Shown: positions 37,775-49,142 of the stretch, one piece after another | Numbering within the stretch: position 1 is the stretch's first letter | Layout: each line of letters opens with the position of its first letter | Source: Gigantopelta aegis | Taxonomy: Eukaryota; Mollusca; Gastropoda; Neomphalida; Peltospiridae | Direction: 5' to 3' | Assembly (NCBI RefSeq): GCF_016097555.1 | Contig: NC_054701.1 | Coordinates: forward strand, 37,267,492 to 37,331,491 | Length of the DNA: 64,000 bases | Position numbers and translations under genes: made by a program | Notes under the pieces: model-generated | Database searches by the model: none | What the model was told of the DNA's origin: nothing | What the model saw: only the letters and a program-made list of their open reading frames with translations

Positions 37775-38345
37775 GGTACCAAAGAAGAGAGTTCCGTGTC
37801 AAAGTTCAAATATTTACGGAGTAAAAGCAGCTGTGGGTGGGATTGGTAGTAATATGTGACATTGATTATTTGTGCGAATACTATTATGAATTGACAATAA
37901 ATAAATACATTTTTGTTATACAGTTGTTATGCAGTATATACCAGAGGTTGAAACTAATGCGGAGTACCCCCAAAATGGAACTGCACTTTTCAGCAAAAAT
38001 GACGATTGCTATTATAAACATTCATTAAATCTCCTAAATTGTATGTGACCCCCAATTTTCTTCCAGGTAATTTAGATGCAAGGTGCCAGACGTTTTATTG
38101 CTGTACTTCCTGGGTGTGTTGATACCCAGCTTATATCAGTTTTATTGGTGAACGTTAACATTATCGACAATAGGAATTGATTTGGTCTATTAGAACCTTC
38201 AATATATCAAAGCAGAAATTTCCGTGTCAAAGTTCGAGGTGCACCGTCAAATATTCACGGAGTAAAAACAGTTGCTGCTCCGATTAGTAGTAATGTATAT
38301 CAATAGTCATTTCTACAAATATTATTATTCATTCCAAATAAATAA
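37775..38345 (+). repeat. Direct duplication of a ~150-bp segment
   Basis: 37785-37925 and 38205-38345 share TTCCGTGTCAAAGTTC, AATATTTACGGAGTAAAA-like, GATTGGTAGTAAT and AATAAATAAA. The second copy carries an extra CGAGGTGCACCGT. No ORF. Confidence 0.65.
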
Positions 38346-38454
38346 ATAAACACTTTTATCAAATATAATCTTGTTATACGGTATATACTACATGATAAAA
38401 ACAATAGGGGTCATCCCGTATTCTATATCTCCCTCTTTATCATATGATAAACAT

Positions 38455-41400
38455 ATTATGTTTCGATTCAGTATCGTTTATATGCAATATGTTTTGATGC
38501 ACCTATACCCCATGGACCGGGCAAGGCTGGGTGTCAAAATGTTCAGACGTATTCTAAGTTCATATCTAATGTAGCGGGGTGGTGGTCCATGCCGTCTAAG
38601 CCATCGGCACAACGTCGTTCGTGTATGGCCTGTCACCATAATGAATATTGCATGAAAACGCATAATCGTGTATATGCAATATATTTTGAGGCACTTATAC
38701 CCCATGGACCGGGCAAGGCTAGGTGTAAAAATGTTCAGACACATTCTAGATACATATCTAATGCATCGGGGTGGTGGTCCATGCCGTCTAAGCCATCGGC
38801 ACGACGTCGTTCGTGTATGGCCTGTCGCCATAATGAAAATTGGCAGAAAACGCATAGTCGTGTATATGCAATATATTTTGATGCACTTATACCCCATGGA
38901 CCGGGCAAGGCTAGGTGTCAAAATGTTCAGACACATTCTAAGTACATATCTGATGCATCGGGGTGGTGGTCCATGCCGTCTAAGCCATCGGCACGACGTC
39001 GTTCGTGTATGGCCTGTCGCCATAATGAAAATTGGAGGAAAACGCATAGTCGTGTATATGCAATATATTTTGATGCACCTATACCCCATGGACCGGGCAA
39101 GGCTAGGTGTCAGAATGTTCAGACACATTCTAAGTACATATCTAATGCATCGGGGTGGTGGTCCATGCCGTCTAAGCCATCGGCACGACGTCGTTCGTGT
39201 ATGGCCTGTCGCCATAATGAAAATGGGAGGAAAACGCATAGTCGTGTATATGCAATATGTTTTGATGCACCTATACCCCATGGACCGGGCAAGGCTAGGT
39301 GTCAAAATGTTCAGACACATTCTAAGTACATATCTAATGCATCGGGGTGGTGGTCCATGCCGTCTAAGCCATCGGCACGACGTCGTTCGTGTATGGCCTG
39401 TCGCCATAATGAAAATGATAGGAAAACGCATAGTCGTGTATATGCAATATATTTTGATGCACCTATACCCCATGGACCGGGCAAGGCTAGGTGTCAAAAT
39501 GTTCAGACACATTCTAAGTACATATCTGATGCATCGGGGTGGTGGTCCATGCCGTCTAAGCCATCGGCACGACGTCGTTCGTGTATGGCCTGTCGCCATA
39601 ATGAAAATGGGAGGAAAACGCATAGTCGTGTATATGCAATATATTTTGATGCACCTATACCCCATGGACCGGGCAAGGCTAGGTGTCAAAATGTTCAGAC
39701 ACATTCTAAGTACATATCTAATGCATCGGGGTGGTGGTCCATGCCGTCTAAGCCATCGGCACGACGTCGTTCGTGTATGGCCTGTCGCCATAATGAAAAT
39801 GGGAGGAAAACGCATAGTCGTGTATATGCAATATATTTTGATGCACCTATACCCCATGGACCGGGCAAGGCTAGGTGTCAAAATGTTCAGACACATTCTA
39901 ATACATATCTAATGCATCGGGGTGGTGGTCCATGCCGTCTAAGCCATCGGCACGACGTCGTTCGTCTATGGCCTGTCGCCATAATGAAAATGGGAGGAAA
40001 ACGCATAGTCGTGTATATGCAATATATTTTGAAACACTTATATACCCCATGGACCGGGCAAGGCTAGGTGCAAAAATGTTCAGACACATTCTAAGCACAT
40101 ATCTGATGCATTGGGGTGGTGGTCCATGCCGTCTAAGCCATCGGCACGACGTCGTTCGTGTATGGCCTGTCGCCATAATGAAAATTGGAGGAAAACGCAT
40201 AGTCGTGTATATGCAATATATTCTGATACACCTATACCCCATGGACCGGGCAAGGCTAGGTGTCAAAATGTTCAGACACATTCTAAGTACATATCTGATG
40301 CATCGGGGTGGTGGTCCATGCCGTCTAAGCCATCGGCACGACGTCGTTCGTGTATGGCCTGTCGCCATAATGAAAATTGGCAGAAAACGCATAATCATGT
40401 ATATACAATATATTTTGAGGCACTCATATCCCATGGACCGGGCAAGGCTAGGTTTGAAAATGTTCAGACATATTATAAGTACATATCTAATGCATCGGGG
40501 TGGTGGTCCATGCCGTCTAACCCATCGTCAAACGTCGTTCATGTATGGCCTGTCGCCATAATGAAATTTGGAGGAAAACGCATAGTCGTGTATATGCAAT
40601 GCATTTACATGCACCCATGGACCTGGCAGGACTAGGTGTCAAAGTGTTCAGACATATTCTAAGTACATATCTAATACAACGGGGTGGTGGTCCATCACGG
40701 CTAACCCATCGTCACGACGTCGTTCGTCTATGGCATGTAGCCATAATGAAAATTGACAGAAAACGCATACTGGTATATATGCAATGCATTTACGTGCACT
40801 TATACCCCATGGACCGGGCAAGACTAGGTGTGAAAATGTTCATACATATTCTAAGTACATATCTAATACAACGGGGTGGTGGTCCATGCCGTCTAACCCA
40901 TCGTCACAACGTCGTTCGTCTATGGCCTGTCGCCATAATGAAAATTGGCAAAAAACGCATACTCGTATATATGCAATGCATTTAGGTGCACTTATACCCC
41001 ATGGACCGGGTAAGACTAGGTGTCAAAATGTTCAGACATATTCTAAGTACATATCTAATGCAACGAAGGTGGTGGTCCATGCCGTCTAACCCATCGTCAC
41101 GACGTCGTTCGTCTATTGCCTGTCGCCATAATAAAAAGTGGCAGAAAAGGCATACTCGTATATATGCAATGCATTTACGTGCACTTATACCCCATGGACC
41201 GGGCAAGACTAGGCGTCAAAATGTTCAGACAAATTCTAAGTACATATCTAATACAACGGGGTGGGGGGTGGGGGGGGGGGTGTTGTCCATGCCGTCGCCA
41301 TAATAAAAATTGGCAGAAAACGCATACTCGTATATATGCAATGCATTTACGTCCACTTATACCCCATGGACCGGGCAAGACTAGGTGTCAAAGTGTTCAG

Positions 41401-41718
41401 ACATATTCTAAGTACATATCTAATACAACGGGGTGGTGGTCCATGCCGTCTAACCCATCGTCACAACGTCGTTCGTCTATGGCCTGTCGCCATAATGAAA
41501 ATTGGCAGAAAACGCATAATCATGTATTTACAATATATTTTGAGGCACTCATATCCCATGGACCGGGCAAGGCTAGGTTTGAAAATGTTCAGACATATTA
41601 TAAGTACATATCTAATACAACGGGGTGGTAGTCCATGCCGTGTAACCCATTGTTACGACGTTGTTCGTCTATGGCCTGTAGCCATAATGAAAATTGGCAA
41701 AAAACGCATACTCGTATA

Positions 41719-41720
<2 letters not shown>
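38455..41720 (+). repeat. Right ~194-bp satellite array (about 17 units), inverted to the left array
   Basis: Units read CCCATGGACCGGGCAAGGC, ATGTTCAGACACATTCTAAG, GGGGTGGTGGTCCATGCCG, CGACGTCGTTCG and GCCTGTCGCCATAATGAAAA, the reverse complement of the left array. The inner part (to about 40400) is mostly the TCTAAGCCATCGGCAC type and the outer part (from about 40500) is the TCTAACCCATCGTCAC type. Frames of up to about 490 codons are open on both strands but change register at units of unequal length. Confidence 0.95.
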
Positions 41721-41751
<31 letters not shown>

Positions 41752-41993
41752 CAGCAGTAATACTAATAGTCGTTGTTGTTGCTGCAACTCATTTATTTGT
41801 AAAATATTTCTGATAATTACGATAATACCGAATTTTTAATTGTTTTTGATAATATTGCAAGGTTTCAAAAAGACCTTACCAGTCGATAAATTCAAACATA
41901 TAATACGCGCAAAGCGAATGTGAAACAGAATTTCCAGTTACTTATTCGATATTGAATAAGGAACGAGGAATAAGTAACCAACTTCACAGAGCT
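41715..41993 (-). repeat. Right terminal inverted arm of the foldback element
   Basis: Begins with a TAG repeat, then GTTGTTGTTGCTGCAACTC, ACCAGTCGATAAATTC, ACGCGCAAAGCGAATGTGAA and ends CTTCACAGAGCT, the inverted counterpart of 25549-25870. Confidence 0.88.
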
Positions 41994-42002
41994 GAGAAAA
42001 CT
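41994..42002. repeat. Target-site duplication, right copy (GAGAAAACT)
   Basis: An exact copy of 25540-25548, directly outside the right terminus. Confidence 0.8.
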
Positions 42003-42129
42003 TTATTGTTAATTGGAGTTTTATTCTAGGCTTTTAATTTAAGTAAGTATTGTCAGCATATACTGTTGGTGTATTTAATTTATAGAAACGTAATACTTAT
42101 GGGGACCATCAGATTGTTTTATTATTATT

Positions 42130-42700
42130 CGTGACACTGTAGCGAGTTCGCCAGGACTTATTTTTATCGTTAGGCGAAGTTATATATATTAGACTTGCTA
42201 AAAGACATATATTACAACATATATTATAGTATATATCTACTGTCATTATCAGCATGTTTTTTGTGCCAAAACTACAGGGTTATACCACTTATACTACTAG
42301 TTTTGTGTTGGGACACGCTGTGGCGAGATCGCCATATTTACTTCCGTGTCTGTTTAGCGAAGTCGCCAGTACATTATAACTCAACAATATTCAAGTTACA
42401 AGCAGTTTTATGTTTACTTCATTACGTAAATACATGTGCAGTAGTCATGTTTTGATTTTTTTTTTGTAAAATGTAATACATTGGTAGTTTACATTTCTGA
42501 CGATTTCACTTGCAAGCCGGGGCGAGATCGCCAGGATTTTTCTTGTTTAATTTTACAGTTTACAGTTTATTATAATAAATACACGTAAAGTACACATTTA
42601 TGGTTTGTTTTCATCATGTAATGTAACATTTTTAAAGTTTACATTTCTTATTATTTCACTTTTTCAGGCTGTGGCGAGATCGCCAGGATTGCCTCCAGTT
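42130..42700. repeat. Diverged tandem repeat with palindrome TGGCGAGATCGCCA
   Basis: TGTGGCGAGATCGCCAGGAT or close variants occur near 42136, 42318, 42515 and 42667, spaced about 150-200 bp. The intervals share GTTTACATTTCT, TATTTCACTT and AAATACA-rich sequence. From 42701 to 43084 I see only AT-rich sequence with a short TA run. Confidence 0.65.
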
Positions 42701-43084
42701 GAAATAGATTTTCAACTACGTAAGTAGCCTGTAAAAAATGTATTACTTAATATTTCCTTGTGTGTAGGTCTGTTACTTGAAAATATATACGTTTATACAA
42801 GACAATTACTGAATACAGTAAACGTGAAACAATTATTCTGCCACATATTGTTGACCTATTTAATGGCCAAACAAACTATTACTTGAAAATATATTATACT
42901 TTTGAGTTGTCCTTTGGATGAATGAATAGTGCGTCACACCAATATAATCCAATGTATTTGATTTATTGCGCGTTGCCATAATTAAAAAATTAACTTATAT
43001 ATATATATATAATAAGGCAGATAGTATGTCCGGGATCAATTAATTATTTACATATACACATTTGAGAGAAGAAATTATAATTAC

Positions 43085-43369
43085 CTGAACCTCAGCAACG
43101 TCATCTCTAGAGACTTCCATGAGTTCATCATAGTAGTCGAGTTCTCGGGTGCTGTCAGCCGCAGGGGCACCGATGGTGTCCTCCTGGACCGAACACCTAA
43201 CGCATGTCCAGTTAAACGGCTCCTGCGAATTTACTAACTGGCGATATCTGGTTCGACTCATGCCACTGTTGCACGTCCTGTGTTGCCACAGGGTGCAACT
43301 GTCACAGAGCAAACCCTCCTGACGTGGACGAACTGGATGATCGCAAACAAGGCATCCGTTAGCAGCCAT
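43085..43369 (-). CDS. PHD-like zinc-finger ORF, first exon or remnant
   Basis: Starts MAANGCLVCDHPVRPRQEG at an ATG at 43369. The spacing C-x2-C, C-x2-C (LLCDSC), H (WQHRTC), C, then C-x2-C (TCVRC) gives a Cys4-His-Cys3 PHD-type finger over residues 6-60. An acidic tail follows (DYYDELMEVSRDD). At 43084-43083 the frame meets AG/GTAATT, a plausible splice donor, so the rest of the gene may lie at lower coordinates, although I found no next exon; read through, the frame stops 14 codons later. PHD fingers usually bind histone tails, and such fingers also occur in mobile-element genes. It lies just downstream (minus strand) of a poly-C/hairpin cassette, the position occupied elsewhere here by accessory retroelement ORFs. 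Host gene or element gene cannot be decided. Confidence 0.5.
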
Positions 43370-43427
43370 ATTTTGTAAATTCTATCTCAGTATTTGAAAG
43401 TGAATGATGATGATGATGAAAACTAGT

Positions 43428-43531
43428 TTAACGTGCCCATATACCACTAGGGTTTCGAACACGCCCATCCCGAGTCCGACCTCCGATAAGATCGGTGGCC
43501 TGACTCGGGATGGAGGGGGGGGGGGGGGGGG
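43428..43531 (-). other. Poly-C/double-hairpin cassette, copy 1
   Basis: On the plus strand a perfect 12-bp stem, CCATCCCGAGTC (43465-43476) with GACTCGGGATGG (43502-43513), encloses CCGAT-AAG-ATCGG (43483-43495). The adjoining short hairpin is CGTG (43432-43435) with CACG (43460-43463). An 18-G run follows. It lies between the 43868-44300 ORF and the PHD-like ORF. Confidence 0.8.
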
Positions 43532-43867
43532 GTGTTGAAAATGGGCAGAATTTTGAAAGTAGCAATTAGTAAAAAAGTTAATAGAATAAATAAAAATAAA
43601 ATAAAAAGGTTACAAGCCAAAAATAAAAAGAATTGACTGCTCGGCCGAATATTATATAATTTGGAGCATTTTAGAAGGACAGTCCAAAATTAAATAAGAA
43701 AAAGAAGAGAGGATCGTACTATTTAATAATATTTAAAAAAAGAAGTAATTTCGGCAGATCTAAAAGTTTAAAGTCCGATCGATATGTCCATGCGAGTGGC
43801 CTCGTTAAGGCCGTTTGGGTGCACAGCTTAAAGGGACGATATGGGTTGCATCCCGTCAAGAAAACCC
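43532..43867 (-). other. Spacer between accessory ORF and cassette copy 1
   Basis: Non-coding. It shares with other spacers GACTTTAAACTTTT, GGCCGAGCAGTC and ACTAATTGC...TTCTGCCCA just before the poly-C run (minus-strand reading). The same spacer recurs at 62525-62879. Confidence 0.6.
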
Positions 43868-44300
43868 CTAGATTGATAGACGTTGAAGGTGTAGTGCTGT
43901 TCTGAAATACAGATCATGAGAAGCCGGATCCGTCTGAACAAGAGAGAGTATCAGACTAGGGTATAGTCCAGTCGTCATGGTTTGGTATAGTGGTGCGGAC
44001 GGGCCCAAATCCGGAGGATACGAGATGGTATCACTATAAAGTAAGGTAAAGTCTAAGGTAAAATCTTCCATTGCTGCTAGGACAGGCTCGGAGTAAACGC
44101 GAACAACCGTGGCGTTCTGCAGAATGGCCGTCATACGAGTCACGAAAACCCCCAAGTCAGACGGAGAAATGACGTGGAGGCAAGGAATCTCGCTAAAAAA
44201 AGAATCCAACCTAGTGGTGCAGGCTGTCGAAACGAGAAGCGTTCCAGCGTTCAATCAGTTCCAATGGCCGCATACATCCCAGTACAAAACTTCATTTCGC
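43868..44300 (-). pseudogene. Unrecognised accessory ORF (copy A) between two hairpin cassettes
   Basis: A minus-strand frame (contains FFSEIPCLHVISPSDLGVFV, NATVVRVYSEPVLAAMEDFT, SYPPDLGPSAPLYQTMTTG) ends at a stop at 43868. A second frame upstream (ELIERWNASRFDSLHH) runs into it with a stop between, so this copy is broken. A near-identical copy is at 62880-63220; there the two frames are continuous (ASRFDSLHHQVGFFFSEIPC), but a ~75-bp segment is missing. The spacing of hydrophobic and polar residues looks like a folded protein, yet I do not recognise a family. Both copies lie between two poly-C/hairpin cassettes, so the pair of cassettes and the ORF move as a unit. Confidence 0.4.
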
Positions 44301-44439
44301 TGACAAAAACAACGAAAAGAAGGACCCCCAAGTCGAGCACACGAAAGCACGTGCAGTGTGCACACGCGAAACAAAAACGTCTTACCGCGTGGAGCTCCAG
44401 ACTGGGAATGAAAGCGAATGGGATTGGATGGGAACTCGT

Positions 44440-44545
44440 TTAACGTGCCCCTATCCAATTAAGGTTCAGGCACGCCCACCACGGGTTTGACCTCTGGCAT
44501 CGCCAGTGACCAACCCGGGGCGGCAGGGGGGAGGGGAAGGGGTAA
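44440..44545 (-). other. Poly-C/double-hairpin cassette, copy 2
   Basis: CGGGTT (44482-44487) pairs with AACCCG (44512-44517) and the inner CTGGC (44494-44498) with GCCAG (44502-44506). The short hairpin is CGTGCC (44444-44449) with GGCACG (44469-44474). An interrupted G-rich run follows. Stem bases differ from copy 1 but pairing is kept. Confidence 0.8.
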
Positions 44546-44829
44546 GAGGAATGTAGGGGTCAATTTTAAAAATATGGATTAGCCATTTACAAAAAAGAGA
44601 AAGAAAAAAAACTTTGGGAGCTAAACTTATATTATTATTATTAATATGTTTATTATAAACATAATAAGAAAAAAGGAAAAGATTATACCACCAATACTTT
44701 AACCTAACCTTGTTATTTTGTTATATATTCTTTAGTTGGTGCAAACAATTTTGAGTCGGGCTGGTCTAAACTATATTTTATTAATTATCAATATGCATTT
44801 ATATGGACTCCCTGTATAAATTTTAACTT

Positions 44830-45365
44830 AAGCCCTGGAGGAATAAGGATTCGCAAAGGGGGGAGCATCGCGCCCAATATCATTTCGCGATCCATCATCC
44901 GGGTGGCCCACTTCGGCTAGTCCGGATTTCCATGGGGCAGGGGTTTCGAGGGGGGGGGGGGGGAGAGGTTTCCTACCAGGTATCCCTACCAGCCAAACCG
45001 CCAACGCCCTACCGCACCCAAAGAAGCACCCTACCACGGCGCCCCCCCCCATCCCCCCCGCCCCCAGGTTATCCATATAGCACAGTTGGGCGTTATTTAA
45101 ATAAATACTAATATGGGGGGCCAAGGAAAAGTGATAAGGATGATGGGAAATAATGATATGAGAGCCCGCCAGTCGTCGTCCGGCGCCGCAGCGGAAGTGA
45201 AACGTATCTCCGGCCGTTATCATCACGAAGGTTGAAGAAGTGCCCGCTGAATTCCCCGAGCATTCGTGAGCTCTACACCCGAAGGTGCGCCACCTACACC
45301 TATATAAGCCTCGATACTGCCCAAGTGACCACTTAATCGTCAAGTGGGCAACACCGAGTATCGGC
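44830..45365 (-). promoter_or_regulatory. Leader segment with TATA-like box and conserved stem structure, copy 1
   Basis: TATATAAG lies at 45301-45308 (plus strand; TTATATAG on the minus strand). Beside it CGATACT (45312-45318) pairs with AGTATCG (45357-45363). Within that, CCACTT (45329-45334) can pair with AAGTGG (45342-45347) or GCCCA (45319-45323) with TGGGC (45345-45349). A second copy at 53860-54402 keeps these pairings with other bases. A 171-codon minus-strand frame spans it but has proline/glycine runs from G/C tracts and is doubtful. Transcription direction is not settled. Confidence 0.5.
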
Positions 45366-45713
45366 CAGGTTTCTTTTTTTTAATTATAGTAGATGACCGA
45401 TTAAGTTAATAGCCTGTTTAAAACCTATTTGATTTTTTTAAAAAGGTATCATATAATTAATACAATACATATATTAAAATGCTAAGAGGAAGTTAGTACA
45501 ACAACAATATTTATTAATAATATAATTAAAACTAATATAATAAAGTTAAAAACCTATCAAACAAATGACAGTCATACTATCACCAATGGCGGGCGAGGCA
45601 AATACTGCCAGGTATATGCTCCGCCAAGCCACGGCGATAAAACACAATCGGTCACACAGACGCTCTCATACTAGGCTTACCTGACAGTTTTTGGTGTTCT
45701 GCAATCGGCGCGC
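45366..45713. other. Non-coding stretch beside the leader segment
   Basis: AT-rich. TGTTTAAAACCTATTT and AAAATGCTAAGAGGAAGT are shared with 54466-54535, so the repeat family continues here. No gene. Confidence 0.5.
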
Positions 45714-45870
45714 GGACCGATTAGCAGACACTAAGAAAGGAGGTGTCTCATTGGCTGAGGCCCGATTCCTTTCGATACTATTGTAAGTGAATGGTCTGCC
45801 AACACAGCGGACTGGTTAGCAGACACTATAAGAAACGGAGCCATCTGATTAGTTAAAGTTGGATTCCTTT
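45714..45870 (+). promoter_or_regulatory. Two recurrent GCGGACC...ATTGGCT blocks (CCAAT-type)
   Basis: GCGGACCGATTAGCAGACAC...CATTGGCTGAGGCCCGATTCC and GCGGACTGGTTAGCAGACAC...CTGATTAGTTAAAGTTGGATTCC lie in tandem. Related blocks are at 47191-47255 (inverted), 60405-60485 and 63521-63581. ATTGGCT is an inverted CCAAT box; promoter function is inferred. Confidence 0.45.
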
Positions 45871-46121
45871 TTAGTTATTCTGCAAAAAAAGCTATTAATT
45901 ATTCATTAAAGTAAAAGTCAGTGAACAGAGAGGACAGGAAATGAAAAGGGGAAGAGGGGTGACGAGGATGGAGGTACCGCGCACACCATAACTACTGGAA
46001 AGAAGAACTAATTAATTGAAAAGGTGGAAAGAATCGAAGCTCGGTCGAAGCCGAACACAAGGCAACATACCTGTACGGGCAGCCTCTCCAGCCGTCTCTC
46101 GATGCGAGTAGACGTGTCTAC
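45871..46121. other. Short non-coding stretch before the accessory ORF
   Basis: Nothing recognised except GCAGCCTCTCCAGCCG...TAGACGTGTCTACGTGCGCT, which resembles the sequence immediately upstream of the corresponding ORF part near 61800-61835. Confidence 0.4.
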
Positions 46122-46926
46122 GTGCGCTCTCGACCTGCCGCCCCCCACTTGGGGGGACTGATAGCCAGCTTTGGTACTCTGTTGGAGTTTCGGGTCACCT
46201 ATACCGGGTCACGGGCAACCGTGTCTTTGGTATATGGTGACCTGCCTCCAAAGAAGAGAAAAGGAGGGACCGGAAGAGGAAGGAGGAAGAAGAAACCCAT
46301 GCTAGGGACGCCCCCGCCGAGTTCTCCGGAAAGGGCGCGACAGTCATCGGCTCCCGCATCCCCGGTTCGGCCATACTCCGAGCGGGACATCGCGATGTTC
46401 CAGCGGACAAGTGTGACACCACCGACCTCCTCCACCCCACGGACGACGACTCCGGTGCAGCGGTCAATTATACCGACCGCTCCCATTGAGTCGTCACAGG
46501 GACTTGTTGTTGTGGCGGCGAAGAGGAAAGGCAACATCACCGGCCAACCAAGACTAAGCCGCCGCCGGAAGCCGCGCCCCCGGTTGATGACGAATGGAGC
46601 CTTTCCATCAGTACATGCAGGGGGACATGCGTGAACCACACCGACTTCGGGGAGGATTTCTCAATGTTAACTGAAAAACATTGGATGACGGCAGCAGCTA
46701 CGAGCTACATACCAAGATCTTCAGTGGGACGCAGGGAATAATCGTCATGCACCGAAGGGACCAGACATACAGGCAGTGCATCTTGTTTTGGAAGATCGAC
46801 AATAGATCCATCCACAAGATGCTCAAAGCAGTCTGCGGCCCCGGTTATCCCAGTGTATTCAAGACTCTACGTCAGCGACAAGACCAGCTGCCGTCACTCC
46901 GAGATACTCCAGGCTCCCCGAAGTAG
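46122..46926 (+). pseudogene. Accessory ORF T, copy 1 (basic, Pro-rich, conserved C-terminal domain)
   Basis: The frame from 46122 reads HLGGLIASFGTLLEFRVTYT then a basic region (LPPKKRKGGTGRGRRKKKP) and a Pro/Thr/Ser-rich linker, stopping at 46634. After a break a second frame (46681-46926) carries the C-terminal domain, FWKIDNRSIHKMLKAVCGPG, and ends at a TAG. Copies at 60848-62385 and 63846-64000 share this domain: L-x3-M/I-x-N-x-S/T-I/L-x-R/K-x-L-K-x-V. The basic, low-complexity N-terminal part with a compact C-terminal domain is reminiscent of nucleic-acid-binding ORF1-type proteins, but I do not recognise the family. It is followed by the same 3' spacer as the other copies (ACCTGTCCTAGGACAGG-like, then AGCAATTGAACGGGCGCC complement) and by cassette copy 3. 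Confidence 0.5.
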
Positions 46927-47190
46927 AACCAACCTTACCTAGGACAGGTAACCTCCTTTTTTGGGCTTAGTTGGACTTTAAAACGTTTTGGCCGCGGCTC
47001 AAAATTCTTATCTTTATTTTTTTATAAATAGTCCAACACATTTTACTTTGGCGCCCGTTCAATTGCTCAAATCACCTTAAAACATTTTAGGCCGAGCAGT
47101 CAAACTTACGTTTAGGTTTAAATTCTTAGTCCGGACATGATTATCGGTGCAGTTATTCTCCGTAGACTTAGGTTTTTTACAAGTAGAACC

Positions 47191-47255
47191 AAAGGAATCG
47201 AACTTTAGCCAATGAGAACACGGCCCTTTCTTGGTGTCTACTATTTGGTCCGCGC
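47191..47255 (-). promoter_or_regulatory. Recurrent CCAAT-type block, inverted copy
   Basis: AGGAATCGAACTTTAGCCAAT then TTGGTGTCTACTATTTGGTC and CGCGC is the reverse complement of the block at 60405-60485; it lies in the spacer between ORF T and cassette copy 3. Confidence 0.45.
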
Positions 47256-47311
47256 AGTTGCTGGACCTTTACTAAATGGTTTTATTCCAAATTCTGCCCA
47301 CTTCAAACTTA

Positions 47312-47412
47312 CCCCCCCCCCCCTGTCCTGGACTTAGTCACTGGCGAATGTCAGAGACTAAGCCCATGACAGGCGTGTATGAAGCTTTCGTGGCATATAT
47401 GCACGTTAAACA
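47312..47412 (+). other. Poly-C/double-hairpin cassette, copy 3 (plus orientation)
   Basis: A C-run is followed by CCTGTC (47322-47327) pairing with GACAGG (47368-47373), CTTAGTC (47333-47339) with GACTAAG (47356-47362) and CTGGC (47341-47345) with GTCAG (47350-47354). The short hairpin is CGTGTAT.../...GCACG with an outer CGTG/CACG, followed by TTAAAC. It follows ORF T copy 1. Confidence 0.8.
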
Positions 47413-47984
47413 GTTACCCTGACCCTCTCCGGCGCAGATGAAAACTTCGGCAAGCCGGAGCTTGCCGATTGCGCTTCGGAGAATTCGTGTTCGGCGACAG
47501 AAGGTTCGAGAAGGCAATAATATTAAGCGTGTTATTTAAAAATAGATGGAAGAAGCATTCTGATTGGATGGTTTTCGATTCCTAGTTGGAGCAGTTCTGT
47601 AACATAGGAAAGTATACAGCCAGCGGTGAAGGACAGACTGGCGATTATTATAGTGAGCTGTGGTTGGCTGGATTTGGATTCCTCGTCTAAAAGAAATTAA
47701 AAGAAAGGAATGTTGTTATTATCTACTTCAGTTCAGCTACGTGAGAGATTGTAAAAAAGAAAAGAAATGTTGACCAGTCGTTACGCTAAAAAGAAATTAA
47801 AATGTGTATAAAATACATAAATACATAATGGATTTAAAAATTAAAAAACAAAAGATTTTATCATTCCGCCTGTCCCGCCGGAGAGTAACGCCAGAGCCGT
47901 TACCAACAGGGATTCGAACTGCCGCCAGCTGTCGATCTGCCATTGCTAAGGTAATTTAATGTCAAAAAAAATAAATGCTCCGTA
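47413..47984. other. Mixed non-coding segment between ORF T and LINE 1
   Basis: Two further GATTGG-type motifs (about 47560 and 47667) resemble the CCAAT blocks. Near 47910 the minus strand holds a B-box-like GCAGTTCGAATCCC but no tRNA cloverleaf could be drawn. Confidence 0.4.
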
Positions 47985-48047
47985 TATTTAACCAACGTCC
48001 TCGAGCCGTCCTAATAGTATGTATTCTATATTATTTAAGTGCCAGGT

Positions 48048-49142
48048 TTAAATAATATACAAATCTATTTTAGTTTCGCTAACAAACGTCAGTATAGCTT
48101 GTTCTGCTGCTAGTTTATGCATCGTAGGTGGATTAAATATATTAATTGGGTTAAATTTAATATTTAAGTATAACATTATATTTTTAAAAATACTTCTCTC
48201 ATTATTATATTTTTTACAATAAAACATATAATGTCTAACGTTATCCAATTGTTTGCAGTTAGTACACATTGAAGTAGTACTTTTCCTAAGTTTATATTTG
48301 CTGTCGTTCAAGCCAAAGACTACTCCCGTACTGAGTTTAGTTATAATTTTTTCAGCTTTTGGATTAGAGTATGTGGGTTTTTTAGAATTAATTTTGGGTT
48401 TAATTAAATAATGCCATAGCCTTGTTTTATTGTCCCATTCGGTCTGCCAAAACTTAAGAAATTTTTTATGTGCTATGGCCATAACTTCATTAAAATTAAC
48501 TTTAATATTAATATCAACTTTATTCATTAATAGCGCTTTTTTAGCCAAATGGTCAGCGTGCTCATTGCCGGAGATGCCAACATGGGCTGGGACCCATTCT
48601 AGAATAACAAAATAGCATTTACTACTAATATAATTTATAATATTTATAATTTGTTTAATTAAGTAGGAACTCTTGAATTTAAGATTCTGGATCGCCTGTA
48701 GAGATCTCAAAGAATGTATTAGTGACAGAAAGAACCCATTTAAGAGCAGCATAAATGACCATGAGTTCAGTAGTAAAAACAGACACATGGTCAGTTACTC
48801 TGGCTTGACAAGAAATTGGGGTAGTGGGGAAACCCGGCACGGCATTTTATGCAAAAGAGAATCCTTGGAGCCATCTGTATAAATATGCATATAATCTGCA
48901 TAATAATCATTTAAGGCAGCTTTAAAAATTATATTTTTAAAGGGTTCAAATTCAGTTTTTAATGTTTCATTTCTTAAAATTAGAGATACATTGGATGGTT
49001 TAATTAGCCAAGGTGGCTCCATGGAGGGAGAGGATACGTCCAGTTTAAAATCCAAGAGCTCCAAGTTGGAAGCCATTCTACTGTTAAAATTAATAGCGGA
49101 ATTAATATCTTTATGTAAATATTCATCTATATTTGGCTCCAT
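48048..49142 (-). pseudogene. LINE 1 ORF2, RNase H and C-terminal region
   Basis: The frame from 49142 holds YADYMHIYTDGSKD, the first RNase H acidic motif. It breaks near 48795 and continues in another frame with LRSLQAIQNLKFKSSYL, EWVPAHVGISGNEHADHLAKKA (the His-Asp part of RNase H) and a distal CTNCKQLDNVRHYMFYC finger, ending at 48048. RNase H removes the RNA strand during reverse transcription of the element. The central part between YTDGS and the substrate-handling region is shortened relative to copy 2 (where ELMAILSALKWI and SDSLSSLQAID are present). Confidence 0.8.

Noticed and set aside
44828..45343. 171-codon minus-strand ORF in leader copy 1
   Set aside because: Composition is driven by G/C runs, and the second leader copy (53923-54240) does not preserve the frame.
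47860..47965. tRNA-like sequence with a good B-box on the minus strand
   Set aside because: GCAGTTCGAATCCC fits a T-arm, but no matching acceptor or anticodon arms could be drawn.
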